Shown here in pieces: positions 40,582 to 49,003 of a stretch of DNA of 64,000 nucleotides; position 1 is the first letter of the stretch, and every line of letters begins with the position of its first letter. The notes below the pieces were generated by a model that searched no databases, had not been told where the DNA came from, and worked only from the letters and a program-made list of their open reading frames with translations. The translations under genes were made by a program, and so were the position numbers. This DNA is from Candidatus Kuenenia stuttgartensis (lineage in GTDB: Bacteria > Planctomycetota > Phycisphaerae > Phycisphaerales > SM1A02), in contig CAMDMA010000015.1 of NCBI GenBank assembly GCA_945902075.1, positions 1 through 64,000 of the forward strand. The letters are read 5' to 3'.

Positions 40582-42759
40582 ATGACGAACCGCTTCTCGA
40601 ATCGCTTCTCGCCACGCACGCTCATCTCGCTTGCGAACGCTTCCCGCACTGGACTCCGCACCGCTTGCGTCGCCACTGCGTGCATCGCCGCGGGCGTGCT
40701 CAGCGGGTGCGCGGATCCAGAACTTGAGAAGCAATTGAAGTTCGAGCGGGAGTATTTCACGGTCGCGAACGCATACGTCGCCACCGTCACCGGCAACACC
40801 ACCCTGCTCTCCGACCAGCCGCCTGCGGAGTCGTTGTCGGCCTTGCGCGCGATCGCGGAGCAAGCGAAGGGAATCTCTGGAGGCACCGCCGCCCAGCAAG
40901 AGTCTGCGCAGCAACTCGCCGGAAGCATCTATCGCGTCGCAGGCGCGATCGAGTTGGCGCGCGCGAGCCGACTTGAGTCTGAGCAGGAACTCCTTCGAAG
41001 CGTCGTGATCGGCGCCTCCGGCCTTGCATCCGACCTCGAAGCGATCGCAACTGCAGCCGAGACAATCGACCTCGCATCTGCTCGCAGCGAGCCGCAAGTA
41101 GACAAGGATGCTGCATCGCGAGACGCGCGGGAACTACAGGAATCCGTGCGCGGAATCGAACGGCCGCTTGGCAAACTCGTCGACAAGATTTCCTCGAGCA
41201 ATGCGCGCGTTTCGCAACTTGACCAAGAGGCTGCGCTTCTTCTTCGGAAGGCCCGCGAGTCTAGTCCCGCTGCGGGCTTCGCCTTCGTGGAAGAGGCCGC
41301 GAAGATCCAAGCCGACGCTCGCGCAGAACGTAAGGATCTCTCGACAAACGAGATCGACGCCGTGGAGCAGAAGTCGCAGCTTGAACTTGCGCGCGTCAAC
41401 CTCAACTCTGCGGAAGCGCTCCTCTCGGCAGCCAACAACGCACTTGAGTTTGTCAGCAACTTTGAAGCCGAAGTCGATGGCCAAGCCGCGAAGTGCCGTG
41501 CGATGGCCACAGAACTCCGCAACACCGCCAGTGGGCTTCTGAAGTCCATTACCGAAGAGCGTGATGGTGCGCTCAAGGCGGCCTATGACGCGGCTGCCGC
41601 AGACTTCGCGAACGCCGCGAACGGCATCGGCTCTGGGCCCGCGGCAGAAACGCTGCGTACGACGCTCATGTGCGAGGAACTTCGTCTGAAGTCGAGCACA
41701 ATCTTCGGTCTCGGCGCGCAGGGGCGCATGCTGATGCTGACGGGAGGCGCGTCTGCAGCAGGATTGTCCGATCTGAAAGCGGCGGCCGAGTCGGCAATCG
41801 CGGCGTTGAAAGAGCAAGCTGCAACTGCAAGCGACGCGATGGCCTCCGTAGGCGACGATCCAACAGCGGGCGACGCAGTTGTAAGCCTCAAGAGTTACGT
41901 CGACGGCATGAAGAAGATGGCGGACGGCCTTTCGGTCGACACGCTGCTCACTCCACCGACACCTGTCAGCGTTTCGACAACCTCCTCGACAGCGTCAGCA
42001 GGTGGCACTGGAAAGAACTCAGCCGCCGCGTCGTCTGGCCGTTCGATGGCTGGTGCTGGAAACGGAATCTCCGACATCGAAGCATGGGTCGCCGAGACCA
42101 ATTCCATCATCGAGTCGAATCCCGGGGAAGCCGCCAAGCGGATGGCCGACGCGATGGATGGCTCGACCGCCGCTGGCAAGGCGATGAAAGACATGTCGCT
42201 GCAGATGGCCGCAGTCATGGCGCCGCTCTATGACGCGATGCTGGAGAAGTTTGGTTCGGCCAAGCTCGACATGGCCAGCGGAGGCGCGGGTGGCGGTGCA
42301 GGCGCGGGTATGAGCGCCATCAGCGGAGGCGGTGCGAGCTTGCTCGAACTGGCATCCAACGACGGTAGCCGCGCAGTATTCAACGACGAAACCGGTAAAG
42401 AAGTTGTGTTTGCCAAGGGACCCAACGGCTGGACGCTCGACATGAGCGGAATGCTTGGGCAGCTTGGTATGTCAGAGGAGCAACTTGAGCAGATGGCTCC
42501 GATGATGACCATGGCGATGGCACCGATGATGAACGCGATGAAGTCGGGCGTGAAGGAGATTTCGGACAAGATTCGCTCGGGCGAGATTGCCACTTCGGAA
42601 GAAGTCGGCGCGGCACTTCAAGCGGCGATGACCAAGGGAATTGGCGGCGCCATGGGCGGCACCATGGGCGGCACGATGGGCGGCACGGGGCGCGGCGCGA
42701 GAGGTGGCGCAGGGCGCGGTCCGGGCTCGGGCTCGGGCTCGGGCTCGGGCGAAAAGTAA
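40582..42759 (+). CDS. Large Ala-rich lipoprotein of unknown function with Gly-Ser tail
   Basis: 725 residues. Lipobox GVLSGC (Cys44) after a long, Arg-containing signal. Residues about 45-430 are helical, Ala/Glu/Ser-rich, and probably coiled coil (LDQEAALLLRKARESSP, AERKDLSTNEIDAVEQ). From about 470 to 560 it is Ser/Thr/Gly-rich; from about 640 a Met/Gly-rich region (MAPMMTMAMAPMMNAMK), then GGT repeats (42643-42690) and a GS4 tail. No family recognised. A perfect terminator follows at 42858, so it is probably the last gene of its unit. Low-complexity ends suggest surface exposure or phase-separating/cell-envelope role, but this is inference. Confidence 0.65.
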   Translation: MTNRFSNRFSPRTLISLANASRTGLRTACVATACIAAGVLSGCADPELEKQLKFEREYFTVANAYVATVTGNTTLLSDQPPAESLSALRAIAEQAKGISGGTAAQQESAQQLAGSIYRVAGAIELARASRLESEQELLRSVVIGASGLASDLEAIATAAETIDLASARSEPQVDKDAASRDARELQESVRGIERPLGKLVDKISSSNARVSQLDQEAALLLRKARESSPAAGFAFVEEAAKIQADARAERKDLSTNEIDAVEQKSQLELARVNLNSAEALLSAANNALEFVSNFEAEVDGQAAKCRAMATELRNTASGLLKSITEERDGALKAAYDAAAADFANAANGIGSGPAAETLRTTLMCEELRLKSSTIFGLGAQGRMLMLTGGASAAGLSDLKAAAESAIAALKEQAATASDAMASVGDDPTAGDAVVSLKSYVDGMKKMADGLSVDTLLTPPTPVSVSTTSSTASAGGTGKNSAAASSGRSMAGAGNGISDIEAWVAETNSIIESNPGEAAKRMADAMDGSTAAGKAMKDMSLQMAAVMAPLYDAMLEKFGSAKLDMASGGAGGGAGAGMSAISGGGASLLELASNDGSRAVFNDETGKEVVFAKGPNGWTLDMSGMLGQLGMSEEQLEQMAPMMTMAMAPMMNAMKSGVKEISDKIRSGEIATSEEVGAALQAAMTKGIGGAMGGTMGGTMGGTGRGARGGAGRGPGSGSGSGSGEK
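42643..42690. repeat. 12-bp tandem repeat, four copies, within coding sequence
   Basis: GGCGGCGCCATG, GGCGGCACCATG, GGCGGCACGATG and GGCGGCACGGGG run head to tail at 42643, 42655, 42667 and 42679. They encode Gly-Gly-(Ala/Thr)-Met units near the lipoprotein C-terminus. Confidence 0.85.
42723..42750. repeat. 6-bp GGGCTC tandem repeat encoding Gly-Ser
   Basis: Four perfect copies of GGGCTC plus a partial copy. Being in frame and a multiple of 3, it can change length by slippage without a frameshift, lengthening or shortening the GS tail of the lipoprotein. Confidence 0.8.
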
Positions 42760-42857
42760 GTGCGCGCGACAGTCGACTCGACGCCGAGCGCAACACGCGC
42801 AAGAACTCGGGCTTCGTAATCAGGATTCACCAGCCTGACTGTGACCTTCAAATTCTC

Positions 42858-42891
42858 GCGCGGCCCCGTTTCGACGGGGCCGCGCTCTTTT
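42858..42891 (+). terminator. Rho-independent terminator after the lipoprotein gene
   Basis: Perfect 12-bp stem (GCGCGGCCCCGT/ACGGGGCCGCGC, 42858-42869 and 42874-42885) capped by a stable TTCG tetraloop, followed by TCTTTT. The best terminator in the window. Confidence 0.9.
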
Positions 42892-42908
42892 GGGCTACGC
42901 TTTCACCT

Positions 42909-43355
42909 ATGACCGCGCCCCCGCCACCGCCACCACCGCCGTCGCGTCGGCAGCAAACGCCGCGTGCACCGACGACACGCTCCACCCCGGTTGCGTCAGG
43001 CGCTTGGTCGCAAGGGTTCACCGTCGTAGGTCGCGTGAAAGGCGCGCTCCTTGTCTTCACAATCCTTGCGCTCACCGCTGGCTCCCTCTTCATCGGACCG
43101 CTGGTGCGCGGAACGCTTCGTGAGCAAGGTATTGAGCCCACGGGACTTCCCAAAATCTACTTCGACATGCCGTGGCTTACTGCGGTCCTGTGCATTCCCG
43201 CACTGATCGCGGCGATCGCACTGATGCGCGGCGTGGCGCGGCCCTTCCTCTGGATGACCCTCTCCACGCTCCTCCTCCTCCCGGCACTGGCGTTCTTTCT
43301 GCTGGGCGCGGCAGGTGGCGTCGCGATGATCTATGAGCGCGCATTCGAGCTATGA
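42909..43355 (+). CDS. Small three-helix membrane protein, unknown
   Basis: 148 residues. Residues 1-28 are Pro/Thr/Arg-rich (eight consecutive prolines begin at residue 4), followed by three membrane segments (about 45-65, 90-108 and 118-140). No motif recognised. It begins 18 bases after a strong terminator, so it must have its own promoter, though none is clear. Its TGA overlaps the ATG of queG in the sequence ATGA, so the two genes are coupled. Confidence 0.6.
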   Translation: MTAPPPPPPPPSRRQQTPRAPTTRSTPVASGAWSQGFTVVGRVKGALLVFTILALTAGSLFIGPLVRGTLREQGIEPTGLPKIYFDMPWLTAVLCIPALIAAIALMRGVARPFLWMTLSTLLLLPALAFFLLGAAGGVAMIYERAFEL

Positions 43356-44440
43356 ACTCGTCAATCGACCGAGTGCATTTTCGCGAGCGGATTGAAGCGA
43401 GAGCACATGAGCTTGGCTTTGCACTGGTTGGGGTGGCGCGGGCTGAAGCAAGCTCGCGCACAGATGCGCTGCGACGCTGGCTTGATGATGGCAAGCACGG
43501 AGAGATGGGATGGCTGGCAGATTGCGCTGCGACACGCGCGGATGTGCGGTTGATGCTCAAAAATGCGCGGAGCGTGATTGCAGTTGGTGACCGCTATCAC
43601 GACGGACGGCCTGACCGCGTCATCGCAGGTGCCGCGCGTGGCCGCATCGCGAGGTACGCGCGTGGAAAGGATTACCACGACATCATTCGTGATCGACTTC
43701 GCAAACTAGGCCGTTTCGTGCGCGAGATTGCGCCCGGTACCTCAACGCGGCTCACTGGCGATATTCATCCCATTCTTGAACGCGAACAGGCCGCGCGCGC
43801 CCTCGTCGGAGCCATTGGCAAACACACGCTCCTGATTCGTCCCGCGCTCGGCAGTTACTTTCTGCTTGGCGAAATCGTGACCGACGCCGATATCGCCGCG
43901 AGTGACGAAGCGCCGCGCACCGAAGCGAGCGACCTCTGCCGCAGTTGCACGCGTTGCATCGATGCCTGTCCGACGAAAGCCATCACTCCCTACTCAGTCG
44001 ACGCGACCCGTTGCACCGCGTACCTCACTATTGAACATCGGAGCGCGATCGCCGCTGAATTTTTTGGCTCTACGGGTGACTGGTGGTTCGGCTGCGATAT
44101 CTGCCAGGAAGTGTGTCCTCACGCACAGTCGACGCGTGCATCTCGGCGCGTCGGCATCAATCCGCAGTACGCACCACGCCTCGAAAGCGTGGATTTACTC
44201 GAGGTTCTCGGTTGGAACGAAGCGGATCGCGCGCGCCTCGTCGTTTCTAGTGCACTCAAGCGCGCAACGCTTGCGATGATGAAGCGCAACGCTCTACTCG
44301 CCTTGGCGTCCATCGCGCGAACAGACGCAGCGCTCGCGTTGCGTGTGCGGGCAAGGTGCGCGACGATTGCAGAGAGTGTCGAAGAAGACGAGATTGTTCG
44401 CCTTGCGGCGGCAAACTGTGCACGCACACTTTCATCGTGA
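43352..44440 (+). CDS. queG: Epoxyqueuosine reductase QueG
   Basis: Last step of queuosine synthesis: reduces epoxyqueuosine to queuosine on tRNA using cobalamin and two [4Fe-4S] clusters. 362 residues. N-terminal domain DxxP-type GDIHPILEREQAARAL and IGKHTLLIRPALGSYFLLGEI; ferredoxin motifs CRSCTRCIDACPTKAI and CDICQEVCP; a C-terminal HEAT-like helical repeat. The segment before IGKHT (ARALVGA) differs from the usual ARAGLGW. Start overlaps the preceding stop by 4 bases. The last 9 bases overlap hpnE on the other strand. No other que gene is near. Confidence 0.93.
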   Translation: MNSSIDRVHFRERIEARAHELGFALVGVARAEASSRTDALRRWLDDGKHGEMGWLADCAATRADVRLMLKNARSVIAVGDRYHDGRPDRVIAGAARGRIARYARGKDYHDIIRDRLRKLGRFVREIAPGTSTRLTGDIHPILEREQAARALVGAIGKHTLLIRPALGSYFLLGEIVTDADIAASDEAPRTEASDLCRSCTRCIDACPTKAITPYSVDATRCTAYLTIEHRSAIAAEFFGSTGDWWFGCDICQEVCPHAQSTRASRRVGINPQYAPRLESVDLLEVLGWNEADRARLVVSSALKRATLAMMKRNALLALASIARTDAALALRVRARCATIAESVEEDEIVRLAAANCARTLSS

Positions 44441-45847
44441 CAACGCCCGCGCAAAGCGCACAAGCACCGCAGGAGGAAGATCGGCGACCACGCCCACGCC
44501 GCCCGTCATCGCGGCCGCTGCGGCGTAACCGGATCGCGCAGCGCCCTCCATCGTCGACGGCCATCCGTTGTCCGTCCACTCACCGGCGAGAAACAAGTTT
44601 GCAACTCCACCGCGAAGATCGCCTGCCTCTGCGCGCGCACGCGGGCGAATCGCGTCAACACCGGGCACACTCGCAAAGGTCGCACGCTTCTCAAGGACTG
44701 GTCGGGACCACAAAATATCTTCCCGCCGAAAATCTGGGATCGCCCACGAAACATCCGCTGAGACACGTGCGATCGTCTCAGCTTCCGTGAGTCCGATCCA
44801 ATCATCTGCTGCCGAAACAACTGCCTCAAGACGCTGCGGAAAACCTGCATTTTCGTGCATTTCGTGCGCGAACAACCAGTGGGTCGCTCGGCCCGGGAGC
44901 GCGAGGTTTGCTGTTTGCATCACGCGGCGGCGTACGGCAATGTGCACGCCAAGGATCGGTGAGAACGTGAATGAATCAATCCCCATGAGTCTGCGGTCTT
45001 GCGCGCGCAACGCATCCGAACACAGTCGTGTGAGGCGATCAGGCGGAACGGCGGAGATACACGCTTGCGCCGTCACAACTCCATCATCACAAACAACGCC
45101 GGTGATACGAGTTCCGTCGAAGGCGAGTGCTTTCGCGCTGGTACGAAGCCGAATCTCACCGCCAGCCTTCGCAATGATTCTCGCAGCAGCTTCGTAGAGC
45201 CGCGCAAGGGGAACGCGCGCGGTCCCAACCACGCCCGCAAACCGATGCGCAAGCATGCCTTCGTCGAACACTTTCAACGCATGCGTCGCCTCACAACGTG
45301 CACTTGAAAGATTGCAGGCAGAGAGGACAACGGGATCCCAGAACAACTCGATCACGCGCGCGGGCTGGCGGCACGAGCGAAGAAACGCAGCGAAGTCCCG
45401 GCCACTCCAGCGCACACGTCCTTTGGGGCCCATGCGAAGAATCGCGTGAAAGGCGCGCGCAATTGCAACTTTTTCGGCAAGTGAGAAGAGTTTCATCCGT
45501 GCGAAACTTGCAGCGTAGTGAAGCGGTGCAGGCAAGCGACCCACCGTAAGCGCGTCAACCGCACCGCCTCCGCGCGCAAAGAAAAGTGTCTCGTGCCAAT
45601 CAAACGCATCGAGCACGCCGAGGCGCTCATACAAGTCAAGGATATTTGTACAACAGCCCATCACAACATGCTGGCAGTTGTCGAGTTCAAGCCCACTGCG
45701 CACATCATCAAAACTCGTCGCGCGACCACCGAGCTTGGTGCGCGTCTCAATCAACACCGGACGCCAACCCGACTCAGCCGCACGTACCGCGGCCGCGATT
45801 CCAGCGACCCCACCGCCGACGATCGCCACCGTGCGCACCACACTCAC
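44432..45847 (-). CDS. hpnE: Hydroxysqualene dehydroxylase HpnE (FAD-dependent)
   Basis: Converts hydroxysqualene to squalene, last of the HpnC-HpnD-HpnE steps. 471 residues, amine-oxidase/desaturase fold: FAD-binding VAIVGGGVAGIAAAVRAAE, ETRTKLGGRATSF, DNCQHVVMGCC, and the C-terminal FAD motif NLFLAGEWTDNGWPSTMEGA. The GTG start at 45847 overlaps the hpnD stop (GTGA) and has GGGGGGAG just upstream. Order hpnC-hpnD-hpnE is the usual operon, which supports the function over general carotenoid desaturase. Converges with queG (9-base overlap). Confidence 0.9.
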   Translation of the reverse strand: MSVVRTVAIVGGGVAGIAAAVRAAESGWRPVLIETRTKLGGRATSFDDVRSGLELDNCQHVVMGCCTNILDLYERLGVLDAFDWHETLFFARGGGAVDALTVGRLPAPLHYAASFARMKLFSLAEKVAIARAFHAILRMGPKGRVRWSGRDFAAFLRSCRQPARVIELFWDPVVLSACNLSSARCEATHALKVFDEGMLAHRFAGVVGTARVPLARLYEAAARIIAKAGGEIRLRTSAKALAFDGTRITGVVCDDGVVTAQACISAVPPDRLTRLCSDALRAQDRRLMGIDSFTFSPILGVHIAVRRRVMQTANLALPGRATHWLFAHEMHENAGFPQRLEAVVSAADDWIGLTEAETIARVSADVSWAIPDFRREDILWSRPVLEKRATFASVPGVDAIRPRARAEAGDLRGGVANLFLAGEWTDNGWPSTMEGAARSGYAAAAAMTGGVGVVADLPPAVLVRFARALSR

Positions 45848-46791
45848 GCGCTCCCCCCGGAAAACGCGCGTCCGCCGAGGAACCCAAAGCGTGCACGCAG
45901 CGCTATCCAAGATTTCGCAAGTGCCGAGAGTCGCGCTCTCTGCGTCATCGCACGAGCAGGACGACGAGCGATTTCACGCAGAATCCCGCTGTAAATCGCG
46001 CTCATCGCCGCGATGGTCGCATGCGAATCACGCGCCACCAACCCATCAAGTGGCGCACTTTCGGCGAAGATGCGTTGCGCCCGCGCACACTGCACGTGCA
46101 TGAATCGCGCGCAAGCTTCCGGATTCTCCCACCGCACCAAGCTCGCAACATCAAGACCCGCGTTGACCAACTCGTCCGCCGGGAGGTAACAGCGTCCGCG
46201 TGCGAGATCCTCGGAGATATCGCGCAAAATATTGGTCAGTTGGAAGGCTACGCCGCGCAGCGTGGCCAATCTGCGCGCGCGGATGACCGTCTCTTCGTCG
46301 AGCTCTGTCGAAGCGGCCACATCATCACGAAGTCCCCAGACATCGAGACAAATCCGCCCCACGGTAGAAGCCACACGGTCGCAGTAGAGCGTGACTTCAT
46401 CAAAATCTGCGTACACGCGCGGCGCGAGATCCATGCGTTGGCCCTCGATCGCGGCGAGAAAGTCGTTTGGTTGCATCGCGTAAGAACGGACAACACTTTG
46501 TAGCGCCGACATCACCGCTGTTTCGCGCGGATCTCCACCCCGAACTGGCTCAACACTCCACAACGCCCGAGTGCGCGTCTCAAATGCATCGAGCGCTGCG
46601 CGCCGCATCTCAAGCGCAACGCCGGGCTCGTCCGCGATATCGTCAGCGATCCGCATCCACGCATACACCGCGTACAGCGCGCTTCGCTTGGGCTCGGGGA
46701 GCAAGCGGAGTCCGTAATAAAAGTTCTTCGCTTCTTTTCGCGTGATTTCAGCGCATGCCGCAAACGCGGGATCCATTGACGACGCGGTCAT
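45844..46791 (-). CDS. hpnD: Presqualene diphosphate synthase HpnD
   Basis: Condenses two farnesyl diphosphates to presqualene diphosphate. 315 residues of the squalene/phytoene synthase family. The two aspartate-rich Mg sites are present: YAWMRIADDIADEP and QLTNILRDISEDLARGRCYLP. HpnD is named by its place between HpnC and HpnE; the enzyme alone could be taken for a phytoene synthase. Its ATG overlaps the hpnC stop by 4 bases and its stop overlaps hpnE by 4 bases. Confidence 0.9.
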   Translation of the reverse strand: MTASSMDPAFAACAEITRKEAKNFYYGLRLLPEPKRSALYAVYAWMRIADDIADEPGVALEMRRAALDAFETRTRALWSVEPVRGGDPRETAVMSALQSVVRSYAMQPNDFLAAIEGQRMDLAPRVYADFDEVTLYCDRVASTVGRICLDVWGLRDDVAASTELDEETVIRARRLATLRGVAFQLTNILRDISEDLARGRCYLPADELVNAGLDVASLVRWENPEACARFMHVQCARAQRIFAESAPLDGLVARDSHATIAAMSAIYSGILREIARRPARAMTQRARLSALAKSWIALRARFGFLGGRAFSGGSA

Positions 46792-47861
46792 GGCTCGCGG
46801 GACTCCGAAAATGCCGTGCCGACTTCGCCAAGTTCGACCCGCGGACGACGTGGAAACGCGTCCGCATCTCGATCCGGCTCAGGATCCACGATCCACTGCG
46901 ACGGACCGGGAAGCACAGGCAAACCAAATCCGAAACGCGCGGCGAGCGCAGCGCGCAGAACGAGGCCGAGCTTTCGCGGCTTCGATAATTTTGGTCGCAC
47001 GAGAACTGTCTCGCAATTCCAGCGTTCGATGTTGCGGAGCACGCTGCGCCCACCTGCGGCGAACAGCCAGATCAGGGGTTGCGATCGCTGCGACAGTGAA
47101 GCGATCAGTGGCTCACCCTTTTCAAACTCGTCCCAGGTCCGCGCGACAAGCCTTCGGACGAGCCTCCGAGATTCGCCGAAGAAGCGTTCATCGCACGACC
47201 ACCCGCGATCAATCGTTTGTGCGAGGCGATTCTCGAAATCCTCAATGTCGTGCATGTCGCGCGGAACATAGATGCGCCTGCGCTCAATCCAGTCGCGCTT
47301 GATGTCCTGCCAGTGATTGGTCAGTTGAAGGGCGGTGCACACGGCATCACTCGCAGCAAGTTGCGTATCGTCACACCGCTCGCCAAGGATCGCGAGCACG
47401 ATGCGTCCCACGGGATTCGCGCTCAATCGGCAATACTCAATCACCTCGGACCAAGTTTCGTACCGCGTTTTTACCTGATCAAGTTCAAATGCTGCAATCA
47501 GATCGGCAAACGGCTCAAGCCGAAGCCCACGCGCCGCGATCGTCGCTCGCAGCGCGACGAAGACCGGGTGCCGCGCCTCACCGGCCGCGAGGCGCTCAAA
47601 CTCGCTCCGCCACCAAGCGAGCAACTCGGTCGCACGCTCGGGGGATCCCGCCTCATCACCGATATCGTCGGCCCAGCGGGCAAACGCGTACACAGCGGCA
47701 AAGTCGTCACGTCGATCGATCGGCACAAGCGGACTGAGAACCGAGAAGTTTTCGTAGTGACCCAGTGCAAGTTTGCGGCAATAGGTCCGAGCGGCCTCAA
47801 GCGAGACGACTTCCGTCTGCGTAGGCCCAAACCGGGAGATGTCAGAAAGCAAGACAGACAC
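46788..47861 (-). CDS. hpnC: Hydroxysqualene synthase HpnC
   Basis: Converts presqualene diphosphate to hydroxysqualene. 357 residues of the squalene/phytoene synthase family: YCRKLALGHYENFSV at the N-terminus is typical of HpnC; Mg sites FARWADDIGDEA and QLTNHWQDIKRDWIERRRIYVP. A ~60-residue C-terminal extension is Arg/Pro-rich. First gene of the operon; 62 bases from the divergent ispH gene, so isoprenoid genes face away from each other across a short promoter region. No squalene-hopene cyclase is in the window, so end product (hopanoid, sterol or carotenoid) is open. Confidence 0.9.
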   Translation of the reverse strand: MSVLLSDISRFGPTQTEVVSLEAARTYCRKLALGHYENFSVLSPLVPIDRRDDFAAVYAFARWADDIGDEAGSPERATELLAWWRSEFERLAAGEARHPVFVALRATIAARGLRLEPFADLIAAFELDQVKTRYETWSEVIEYCRLSANPVGRIVLAILGERCDDTQLAASDAVCTALQLTNHWQDIKRDWIERRRIYVPRDMHDIEDFENRLAQTIDRGWSCDERFFGESRRLVRRLVARTWDEFEKGEPLIASLSQRSQPLIWLFAAGGRSVLRNIERWNCETVLVRPKLSKPRKLGLVLRAALAARFGFGLPVLPGPSQWIVDPEPDRDADAFPRRPRVELGEVGTAFSESREP

Positions 47862-47923
47862 GCGGCGCTCGTTGCGAAAGGTACCGCGCGAAAGGCCTCC
47901 GGTGGGCGTATCATCCCGATCCC

Positions 47924-49003
47924 ATGAAGATCCTCCTCGCGAACCCCCGCGGCTTCTGCGCCGGCGTCTACATGGCGATCGACGTCGTTGACCAGTTGCT
48001 TGACATCTGCGGCGCTGACAAGGTCTTCGTCTACCACGAGATCGTGCACAACCGTCATGTGGTCGACCGTTTCCGCAACCGAGGCGTCACGTTTGTTGAG
48101 TCGATTGCCGAAGTTCCTCGCGATTCGATCGTTGTGTTTTCCGCGCATGGGGTGAGCCCCGCTGTTCGCAGCGAGGCGCGGGCGAAAAACCTCACCGCGA
48201 TTGATGCGACCTGTCCTCTCGTGATGAAAGTGCATGCCGAAGCGATCCGCTTTGCGAAGCGTGGCTGGCAGATTCTTCTTGTTGGCCACAGAAATCACCA
48301 GGAAGTTGTGGGAACGCTCGGCGAAGCACCGGAAGCGATCCAAGTTGTCGAGAAGCCCGAAGACATTCCGAATCTGAAGATTATTGACGCGGAGAAATTG
48401 ATCTATCTCACGCAGACGACCCTCTCGCTTGACGACGCGAACATCATCATCAAAGCCTTGAAGAAGGCATTTCCGAAGATGCACGAACCTCCGTCGAGCG
48501 ACATCTGCTATGCGACCACCAATCGGCAAACCGCTGTGCGTGCCATTGCACCTGAGGCAGAGTTTGTCCTCGTCGTCGGAAGCAAAAACAGCTCAAACTC
48601 TGTTCGTCTCACAGAGATCTCTGAGAATGACGGCACTCCGTCAAGACTCATCGACGACAAGAGCGAGATCGATCCTGATTGGTTTGTCGGCGTGAATACG
48701 GTGCTCGTCACTTCTGGAGCCAGTGTGCCGGAAGATCTCGTCCACGGCGTACTTGAATGGCTCATCGATCGCTTTGGCGGCGAGGTAGAGCAGCGTGATG
48801 TGTACGATGAACGTGTCGAATTCGGTCTTCCCGGAACGCTGCGTGAACTGATGCGAAACCGCGGTGTCGACCCTGATTCGCGTCGCATTCGGATCGATCG
48901 TGAGGCCGACACCACCGCTTGGCTCGAGCGCAAGCACATTCCAAACCGCACAGTGCAAGTCTCCATTCGTGAGACTGAGGGCGGACACCAACCCCATGAC
49001 TGA
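47924..49003 (+). CDS. ispH: 4-hydroxy-3-methylbut-2-enyl diphosphate reductase IspH
   Basis: Last step of the MEP pathway, giving IPP and DMAPP; [4Fe-4S] enzyme. 359 residues, slightly long. Cluster cysteines: PRGFCAGVYMAI, DATCPLVMKVH and DICYATTNRQ. Conserved EIVHNRHVV, FSAHGVSP and VVGSKNSSNSVRL (substrate pocket). The C-terminus (EVEQRDVYDERVEFGLP onward) has extra residues beyond the usual ~310. ATGACTGA at 48996 makes its last 8 bases overlap the start of rlmN. Confidence 0.95.
   Translation: MKILLANPRGFCAGVYMAIDVVDQLLDICGADKVFVYHEIVHNRHVVDRFRNRGVTFVESIAEVPRDSIVVFSAHGVSPAVRSEARAKNLTAIDATCPLVMKVHAEAIRFAKRGWQILLVGHRNHQEVVGTLGEAPEAIQVVEKPEDIPNLKIIDAEKLIYLTQTTLSLDDANIIIKALKKAFPKMHEPPSSDICYATTNRQTAVRAIAPEAEFVLVVGSKNSSNSVRLTEISENDGTPSRLIDDKSEIDPDWFVGVNTVLVTSGASVPEDLVHGVLEWLIDRFGGEVEQRDVYDERVEFGLPGTLRELMRNRGVDPDSRRIRIDREADTTAWLERKHIPNRTVQVSIRETEGGHQPHD

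Noticed and set aside
43781-43840. Possible inactivation of QueG because ARALVGAIGKHT differs from ARAGLGWIGKHT
   Set aside because: Both Fe-S motifs and the substrate-side acidic residue are kept and the gene is full length; the change alone is not enough to claim loss of function.
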